Below, piece by piece: positions 58,311-64,000 of a stretch of DNA of 64,000 bases (the stretch's first letter is position 1; the number at the start of each line of letters is the position of its first letter). The notes under the pieces were generated by a model. The model did not search any database. It worked only from the letters and a program-made list of their open reading frames with translations, and was not told the DNA's origin. The translations under genes and the position numbers were made by a program. The stretch spans positions 5,516,501 to 5,580,500 of the forward strand of contig NZ_CP096255.1 in assembly GCF_011516635.5 (NCBI RefSeq). Reading direction: 5' to 3'. This stretch comes from Bradyrhizobium barranii subsp. apii. GTDB taxonomy: Bacteria > Pseudomonadota > Alphaproteobacteria > Rhizobiales > Xanthobacteraceae.

Positions 58311-58397
58311 CTACCGCGAGCCCAGCACGTTCCAGATCAGGACGAGGGCCGCGACGAGCAGCGCGGACATGATGATGCGGTGAACGAATCGGTTCAT
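58311..58397 (-). CDS. 28-residue membrane peptide
   Basis: ATG 58397 with GGGAG upstream, stop at 58311-58313. The product (MNRFVHRIIMSALLVAALVL, then IWNVLGSR) has a basic N-terminus and one membrane helix. Just beyond the stop is a hairpin, GGCACCGGCA / GCCGGTGTC (58284-58308). Very short, so support rests on RBS, hydrophobic helix and hairpin. Not recognised. Confidence 0.4.
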   Translation of the reverse strand: MNRFVHRIIMSALLVAALVLIWNVLGSR

Positions 58398-58615
58398 TGC
58401 CGCTCCCGCCAGGCTCGATGACCACCGAAGTCCAGGATCGATCTTCTCCAGCATGCGCGCTGACGTGCGCCGACGCATGTCGCTTTGCCTGCACGGTTGC
58501 GCATCAGGCTGCGAACGGTCACGCGCGCGGCCGGCGGCCGCATGCCTATGTTCATGATTGGTAAGAACTTCATGCTACCGATGCGAGCAATAACAACCAT
58601 TTCGTAGAGGCTGCG

Positions 58616-60307
58616 ATGAAGCTGCTGAGCCATCTGAAGATCCGCACCAAGCTTACCAGCATGGTCTGTCTTGCGGCTCTCACAGTCACAGCCATCATCG
58701 CGGTATCGGCCTTCCTCAGCAAGAGCCGCATGATGGAGGACCGGGTCCAGCAGATGAAGACCGCGGTCGACATGCTCTACAATCTCGCCCAGTCGGTCCA
58801 GGACGACGTCACCGCCGGCAAGCTGACGCAGGCCGAGGCCAAGGCCCAGTTCCACATGCGCGGACGGCGCATGACCTTCAACGGCAACCAGGGCTATCCG
58901 GTCGTCTACAACGCCGACACGTCCCTCCTCGTCAACGGCGCCAACCAGCAGCTCGAAGGCAAGATCACCGGCGCGATCGACGCCAACGGCGTCCTCATTG
59001 CCGACGCGATCCTCAAGGCCGGCGAACAGAATGGCGGCGGCGTGGCCTCCTATCTCTATCCCCGCCCCGGCCAGACCGAAGCGGTGCGCAAGACCGTGTT
59101 CGCGCGCAAGTTCGCCCCCTGGAACGCGACGATCAGCTACGGCCTCTATGTCGACGACATCGACGCCGATGTGCGCGCGCTGACGCTCGAGCTTGCCGCG
59201 GTCGGCTTCGGCCTGATGCTGCTGATGGCGACGTTGTCGTGGCTGATCGCGCGCGACGTGCTCGGCGCACTCGATCGCCAGAAGACCCGCATGCAAGAGA
59301 TTGCCGACGGTGCCATCGACAAGCCGGTCGAGGAGACCGGCCGCGGTGACGAGATCGGCCGCATGGCCGAGACCCTCGAAATGCTCAGGCAGACCGCTTT
59401 GACGGCGCGCACGCTGGAGTCCGAACAGGTCGCCGCCAAGAGCCGCAGCGAGCAGGAGAAGCGTGACGCGCTGATCTCGCTCGCCGACCGCTTCGATGCG
59501 TCCGTCGGCCAGCTCGTCGGCCTGATGGCCTCCGGCTCCGGCGAGCTCGAGACCACCGCCAGGTCGATGTCGTCCACGGCCGAGGGCACCAACCGCCGTG
59601 CCGCTGTGGTCGGCTCGGCCGCCACCGAAGCCAGCCAGCGCGTCCAGACGGTCGCGGCTGCCGCCGAAGAGCTCTCCTCCTCCATCACCGAGATCAGCCG
59701 CCAGGTCGCGCAATCCGCCGAAGTCACCGGCCGCGCCGTGGACAGCGCGCGCCGCACCGACACCATCGTCCGCGCGCTCTCGGACGGCGCCCAGCAGATC
59801 GAGCACGTCGCCGAGCTGATCTCCAGCATCGCGGCGCAGACCAATCTGCTCGCGCTCAATGCCACCATCGAGGCCGCGCGCGCCGGTGAAGCCGGCCGCG
59901 GCTTTGCCGTCGTCGCCTCCGAGGTGAAGTCGCTAGCCAGCCAGACCGCGGAAGCCACCCGCGAGATCGGCGACAAGATCGCCCAGATCCAGGGTGCGAC
60001 CAAGGAGGCGGTGGACGCCATCGGCGGCATCACCGCCACCATCGAGGAAGTCAGCCGTATCGCCACCTCGATCGGCGCGGCCATCGAGGAGCAAAGTGCC
60101 GCCACCGCCGAGATCGCCCGCAGCGTCTCGCAGACCGCGGAGGCGACCAAGGAAGTCACCACCAATATCGGCGGCGTCAGCACCGCAGCGAACGAGACCG
60201 GCAACGCCGCCGGCATGGTGCTCGCGGCCGCCAGCAATCTCTCCAAGCAGGCCGAGCAGCTCTCAGGCGAAGTCGGGACGTTCCTCGCGGGCGTGCGCGC
60301 GGCTTAA
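58616..60307 (+). CDS. Methyl-accepting chemotaxis protein (sCache_2), tandem copy 1
   Basis: A 563-residue transmembrane chemoreceptor. TM1 about 12-34; periplasmic sCache_2 domain 35-185 (RGRRMTFNGNQGYPVVYNAD, FAPWNATISYGLYVDDID); TM2 about 190-212; HAMP (RDVLGALDRQKTRMQEIADGAIDKPVEETGRGDEIGRMAETLE); signalling hairpin with tip ISSIAAQTNLLALNATIEAARAGEAGRGFAVVASEVKSLA. No NWETF-type CheR-binding pentapeptide at the C-terminus (ends FLAGVRAA). Ligand unknown; sCache_2 domains typically bind small carboxylates. A second copy follows in tandem with a nearly identical signalling domain. Confidence 0.9.
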   Translation: MKLLSHLKIRTKLTSMVCLAALTVTAIIAVSAFLSKSRMMEDRVQQMKTAVDMLYNLAQSVQDDVTAGKLTQAEAKAQFHMRGRRMTFNGNQGYPVVYNADTSLLVNGANQQLEGKITGAIDANGVLIADAILKAGEQNGGGVASYLYPRPGQTEAVRKTVFARKFAPWNATISYGLYVDDIDADVRALTLELAAVGFGLMLLMATLSWLIARDVLGALDRQKTRMQEIADGAIDKPVEETGRGDEIGRMAETLEMLRQTALTARTLESEQVAAKSRSEQEKRDALISLADRFDASVGQLVGLMASGSGELETTARSMSSTAEGTNRRAAVVGSAATEASQRVQTVAAAAEELSSSITEISRQVAQSAEVTGRAVDSARRTDTIVRALSDGAQQIEHVAELISSIAAQTNLLALNATIEAARAGEAGRGFAVVASEVKSLASQTAEATREIGDKIAQIQGATKEAVDAIGGITATIEEVSRIATSIGAAIEEQSAATAEIARSVSQTAEATKEVTTNIGGVSTAANETGNAAGMVLAAASNLSKQAEQLSGEVGTFLAGVRAA

Positions 60308-60577
60308 GCCGCGCAACGCTACGCTGGTTCTGAACGCGACGAAGCATCGGCGAATCGATGCATCGATCGAACCGACACGCGATCGCACGAACACGATCAC
60401 GATCCGTTTTTTTGGACACGTCGCCGCAGACCTCGGCGTCTCGTCTGCATATGCGTGTCCACGGCTGCGCGAATTGCGCCACGCCTGAATGCACCATGCG
60501 GTGCGTTCAGGAATCATAAGAACTTCCTGATACGGCTGCGCGAGAACAAGCATCTTACAACCGTTCCCGAGGCCGTC

Positions 60578-62272
60578 ATGACGCTGCTCAGTCACCTGAA
60601 AATCCGCACCAAGCTTGCCAGCATGGTCTGTCTTGCGGCGCTCACCGTGACCGCCCTCATCGTCGCGTCAGCCTATCTCAGCAAGACCCGCATGCTCGAA
60701 GATCGCGGGAGCCAGATGCAGACGGCGGTCGATCTGCTGCACGGCTTCGCGCAATCGCTCCAGGACGACGTCACCGCCGGCAAGATGACGCTCGCCGATG
60801 CGCAAGACCAGTTCAAGCTGCGCGGCCGGCGAATGAAGTTCAACGGCGGCCAAGGCTATCCCGTCGTCTATACCGCCGATTCAACAGTGATGATGAATGG
60901 CGGCGCGCCTCAGCTCGAGGGCAAGAACAACGGCATCAAGGATGCCAATGGCATCGTGATCGGCGATGCCACGGTGGCCGCAGGCAAGCAGACACCGGAA
61001 GGCAGTATCCTGTCCTATCTGTTCCCGCGTCCGGGCGAGACGGTTCCGGTTCGCAAACTGGTGTTCGCCCGCCAGTTCGCCCCCTGGAACGTCGCAATTG
61101 CCTACGGTCTCTATGTCGACGACATCGACGCCGACGTGCGCGCGCTGACGCTGGAGCTCGCCGCAATCGGCGTTGGCCTGATGCTGCTGATGGCGACGCT
61201 GTCCTGGTTGATCGCCCGCGACGTGCTCGGCGCGCTCAACCGCCAGAAGACCCGCATGCAGGAGATTTCCGAAGGCGCTATCGACAGGCCGGTCGAGGAG
61301 ACCGATCGCGGCGACGAGATCGGCCGCATGGCCGAGACGCTCGAAGTGCTCAGGCAGACCGCTTTGACGGCGCGCACGCTGGAGGCCGAGCAGGTTGCCG
61401 CCAGGACCCGCAATGAGCAGGAGAAACGCGACGCCCTGATCTCGCTCGCCGACCACTTCGATGCCTCCGTCGGCCAGCTCGTCGGCCTGATGGCCTCCGG
61501 CTCCGGCGAGCTCGAGACCACCGCCAGGTCGATGTCGTCCACGGCCGAGGGCACCAACCGCCGCGCCGCGGTGGTCGGCTCGGCCGCCACCGAGGCCAGC
61601 CAGCGCGTTCAGACCGTTGCCGCCGCGGCCGAGGAGCTCTCCTCCTCCATCACCGAGATCAGCCGTCAGGTCGCGCAGTCCGCCGAGGTGACGGGGCGCG
61701 CCGTCGACAGCGCACGCCGCACCGACACCATCGTCCGTGCGCTCTCAGACGGCGCCCAGCAGATCGAGCACGTCGCCGAGCTGATCTCCAGCATCGCGGC
61801 GCAGACCAATCTGCTCGCGCTGAATGCCACCATCGAGGCCGCACGCGCCGGTGAAGCCGGCCGCGGCTTTGCCGTCGTCGCCTCCGAGGTGAAGTCGCTC
61901 GCCAGCCAGACCGCGGAAGCCACCCGCGAGATCGGCGACAAGATTACCCAGATCCAGGGTGCGACCAAGGAGGCGGTGGATGCCATCGGCGGCATCACCG
62001 CCACCATCGAGGAAGTCAGCCGGATCGCCACCTCGATCGGCGCGGCCATCGAGGAGCAAGGCGCCGCCACCGCCGAGATCGCCCGCAGCGTCTCGCAGAC
62101 CGCTGAAGCGACCAAGGAAGTCACCACGAATATCGGCGGTGTCAGCACCGCAGCGAACGAGACCGGCAACGCCGCCGGCATGGTGCTCGCTGCGGCCAGC
62201 AATCTCTCCAAGCAGGCCGAGCAGCTCTCAGGCGAAGTCGGCACCTTCCTGGCGGGCGTGCGCGCGGCGTAA
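60578..62272 (+). CDS. Methyl-accepting chemotaxis protein (sCache_2), tandem copy 2
   Basis: A 564-residue chemoreceptor parallel to copy 1. The sCache_2 domain is related but diverged (RGRRMKFNGGQGYPVVYTAD, LEGKNNGIKDANGIVIGDATV), while from about residue 290 to the end I count only three differences from copy 1 (R/H in SLADxF, A/T in DKIxQ, S/G in EEQxAAT). HAMP and hairpin motifs are as in copy 1. ATG 60578 is used because the parallel N-terminus starts there; the frame is open to 60455. The 270 bases between the copies contain a block shared with the region before copy 1 (TAAGAACTTC). Confidence 0.9.
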   Translation: MTLLSHLKIRTKLASMVCLAALTVTALIVASAYLSKTRMLEDRGSQMQTAVDLLHGFAQSLQDDVTAGKMTLADAQDQFKLRGRRMKFNGGQGYPVVYTADSTVMMNGGAPQLEGKNNGIKDANGIVIGDATVAAGKQTPEGSILSYLFPRPGETVPVRKLVFARQFAPWNVAIAYGLYVDDIDADVRALTLELAAIGVGLMLLMATLSWLIARDVLGALNRQKTRMQEISEGAIDRPVEETDRGDEIGRMAETLEVLRQTALTARTLEAEQVAARTRNEQEKRDALISLADHFDASVGQLVGLMASGSGELETTARSMSSTAEGTNRRAAVVGSAATEASQRVQTVAAAAEELSSSITEISRQVAQSAEVTGRAVDSARRTDTIVRALSDGAQQIEHVAELISSIAAQTNLLALNATIEAARAGEAGRGFAVVASEVKSLASQTAEATREIGDKITQIQGATKEAVDAIGGITATIEEVSRIATSIGAAIEEQGAATAEIARSVSQTAEATKEVTTNIGGVSTAANETGNAAGMVLAAASNLSKQAEQLSGEVGTFLAGVRAA

Positions 62273-62438
62273 GCTTCCCGACGCCAATCCCTCCACATGC
62301 GTCATGGCCGGGCTAAACACTTGTCCCGGCCATTCACGTTTTGCCGCGCGGCAGGAAGGACGTGGATACCCAGGCCTTCGCCGCGCCGAAGCGGCTTCGG
62401 CCGCGCAGCCGGGACGAGCACCTGCGAATTTTAGTGGG

Positions 62439-64000
62439 TTATCGCCGCGCGAGGGTGCAGCCGCTCGAGAGCTGGCGCGCCGATCCGGTCGAGCCGTCGT
62501 TCGACTGCGACGGGAATTCCTCGAACGGCGTGTTCTGCTTGCCGGTGTTGAATTCGAAGATCTTGCGGAACACACCCGGCACCATGGCCGAAACCGGATT
62601 GACGCGCATCACCGGCGCGGCCGGCGTACCGACGACCTCGTAGGTCACGCCGATCAGGCCTTCCTTGTCGCCACCGCCCAGGAACAACCCGAGCACCGGA
62701 ATCTGTCCGAACATGTTGTTCAAGCCGTACATCGGCACGAAGGTGCCGCTCATGCAGACCTGGTTGCCGGGATAGTCGATCGAGCCCTCGATGGTGGCGC
62801 CGATCATCGGGCCCTTGACGACGCCATCGCGGATCGTCAGCGCGCCGTTCTGGCGCGTGAACTCGGCGCGCAGCGCGCTGAAGGAGACGCCGTTCCCGGT
62901 GCCGTTGGGCGCGCCGGCGGCAACGCGTTCGAGCTGCGCCTCGCCCTTCACCGTGAAGTCGCGGACGTTGATGAGGCCCTCGCGCGTGGTGTTCGGCTCC
63001 GACGTCGGCGGCTCCATCGCCACCACCATCTGGCCGCCGCTCGCCTTGGTGTAGGTGTCGGTGAAGCGCAGCAACGCGCCGGCATCGTTGGTCTGGAGGT
63101 AGATCACCTCGCGATTGCCCTGGGCGCGGCCGCCGCGCAAATCGGCTGCCACCGGCGTGTCGCGGCCGATCTTGCCGTTCAGCGTGAAGGCTTTGACGGT
63201 GCCGTTGCGCCGCGACATCTTGCCGTCGACGCTGCGCATCGCCTCGCCGTTGAAGCCCGCGACGGCACCGAGCTTCACGTCGATGTCGAAATCGACGTTC
63301 TTCATCTTGTTCTTGGCGTCGTCCTTGGAATTGCCCGAGATCGCCGACTTCAGGAAACCGCGGCCGTCGAACACATCCCCGCGCATCGTGCCCCGCACCA
63401 CCCCGTCCTGGCCACGCTCCACCTTCAACGAGGCCTTGTCGCCGTCGGACGGGGCGTAGGTCGGGAAGTTCGCGTTCATGAGGTCGCCGTTCGGATCGAC
63501 TTCAAGCGAGCCCTTGATCGAGGCGCCGCCGCCTTCGACGACGATGTCCTCCAGGCGCGTTGATTGCGCCGTCGGCACCACCTTGAAGCTGGCCTTGGCC
63601 GATTTGCCCGGCAGCTTGACCCAGCCGGGCAGGATATTGTCGAGCTTGACCGAGGTCAGGTCCGCCTCGACACCGAGCTTCGTTGTCTGGTCGGGACCTC
63701 CGGCGATCTTGCCCGACAGCTTGATCGGCAGCGATCCGCTCACGGCAGGGCTGAGGTCGAATCCGAGACGCGCGCGGCTCGCATCGTCGAGCGTGGCCTG
63801 CAATTTGACGTCAGCGTCGCCCTCGGTCGGCTTGCGGTAGTCCAGCGAAGCCGTCTGCCCGTTGATCTTGACGTCGCCCTTGACCTGATAGCCCTGGTTG
63901 TTGGCTGATATCTTGAGGTTGTTGGCCTCCAGCTTCTGATTCATCACCAGCTTGTCGGCGGCAAAGCCGCTGAGGTCGGCGCTGACGGCGTAGCTGGTGT
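62439..64000 (-). CDS. AsmA-like / DUF3971 family protein, C-terminal part (partial)
   Basis: The frame is open to the end of the window, so the start is outside. The visible ~520 residues are beta-rich repetitive segments (VKGDVKINGQTASLDYRKP, LSPAVSGSLPIKLSGKIAGG, DIVVEGGGASIKGSLEVD) and a C-terminal AsmA_2-like region (QLERVAAGAPNGTGNGVSFSALRAEFTRQNGALTIRDGVVKGPMIGATIEGSIDYPGNQVCMSGTFVPMYGLN, then GLIGVTYEVVGTPAAPVMRVNPVSAMVPGVFRKIFEF). Proteins of this AsmA/YhdP-like class bridge inner and outer membranes and move phospholipids. A Cys close to the C-terminus (LSSGCTLARR) is present. Confidence 0.8.
   Translation of the reverse strand, partial: TSYAVSADLSGFAADKLVMNQKLEANNLKISANNQGYQVKGDVKINGQTASLDYRKPTEGDADVKLQATLDDASRARLGFDLSPAVSGSLPIKLSGKIAGGPDQTTKLGVEADLTSVKLDNILPGWVKLPGKSAKASFKVVPTAQSTRLEDIVVEGGGASIKGSLEVDPNGDLMNANFPTYAPSDGDKASLKVERGQDGVVRGTMRGDVFDGRGFLKSAISGNSKDDAKNKMKNVDFDIDVKLGAVAGFNGEAMRSVDGKMSRRNGTVKAFTLNGKIGRDTPVAADLRGGRAQGNREVIYLQTNDAGALLRFTDTYTKASGGQMVVAMEPPTSEPNTTREGLINVRDFTVKGEAQLERVAAGAPNGTGNGVSFSALRAEFTRQNGALTIRDGVVKGPMIGATIEGSIDYPGNQVCMSGTFVPMYGLNNMFGQIPVLGLFLGGGDKEGLIGVTYEVVGTPAAPVMRVNPVSAMVPGVFRKIFEFNTGKQNTPFEEFPSQSNDGSTGSARQLSSGCTLARR

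Overview
The window reads as a stretch of chromosome from a Bradyrhizobium-like alphaproteobacterium (Nitrobacteraceae/Rhizobiales). That placement is inference: GC content is high throughout; the Fe-S operon has the alphaproteobacterial order (cysteine desulfurase, sufBCD, sufS, sufT, sufA); there is a PHA synthase, a family of small Omp25/31-type beta-barrel proteins, tandem sCache chemoreceptors, and several palindromic intergenic repeats of the kind common in Bradyrhizobium. No rRNA or tRNA gene, CRISPR array, prophage or integrative element was recognised.

Layout. 0-5.6 kb: the 3' end of a lytic transglycosylase, a class II aldolase, an SDR, recJ, and a soluble MCP-like protein with a C-terminal sensor domain. 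5.7-14.4 kb: accessory genes (TSUP permease with a small companion ORF, NmrA-like protein, cupin, VOC protein, alpha/beta hydrolase, an OFA-type MFS permease followed by two tiny ORFs, a LysR regulator with an apparent CTG start, a haloacid dehalogenase) and a deletion scar joining the 3' ends of pdxA-like and gntR-like genes. 14.5-25.6 kb: central metabolism (glpX, homoserine dehydrogenase, an aminotransferase, phaC, two non-orthologous argC genes, a PaiB-like protein), interrupted by one intact IS5-family element. 26-36.6 kb: a Tat-exported metallo-beta-lactamase-fold protein, dedA, parE, and an outer-membrane barrel cluster (one intact gene, one frameshifted copy, one C-terminal remnant, one intact gene on the other strand). 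36.7-43.5 kb: an exported caspase-like protein divergent from an AraC regulator, a RhlE-type helicase whose tail is frameshifted, a diguanylate cyclase and a stand-alone fabA. 44-51 kb: the suf operon on the minus strand. 51.4-64 kb: a GST-SMR operon preceded by three near-identical palindromes, anmK, tyrS, an MFS permease, DoxX, two tandem chemoreceptors with almost identical signalling halves, and the 3' part of an AsmA-like gene.

The clearest functional unit is the suf operon (Fe-S cluster assembly). The argC pair, homoserine dehydrogenase and the aminotransferase are amino-acid biosynthesis genes. The least explained items are the GST/SMR operon with its palindrome array and an Asp in place of the SMR family's key Glu, the two mini-ORFs behind the OFA permease, and the MCP-like protein with inverted domain order. 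I see no clear-cut new multi-gene defence or signalling system. All names rest on motif recognition by eye, not on database searches.
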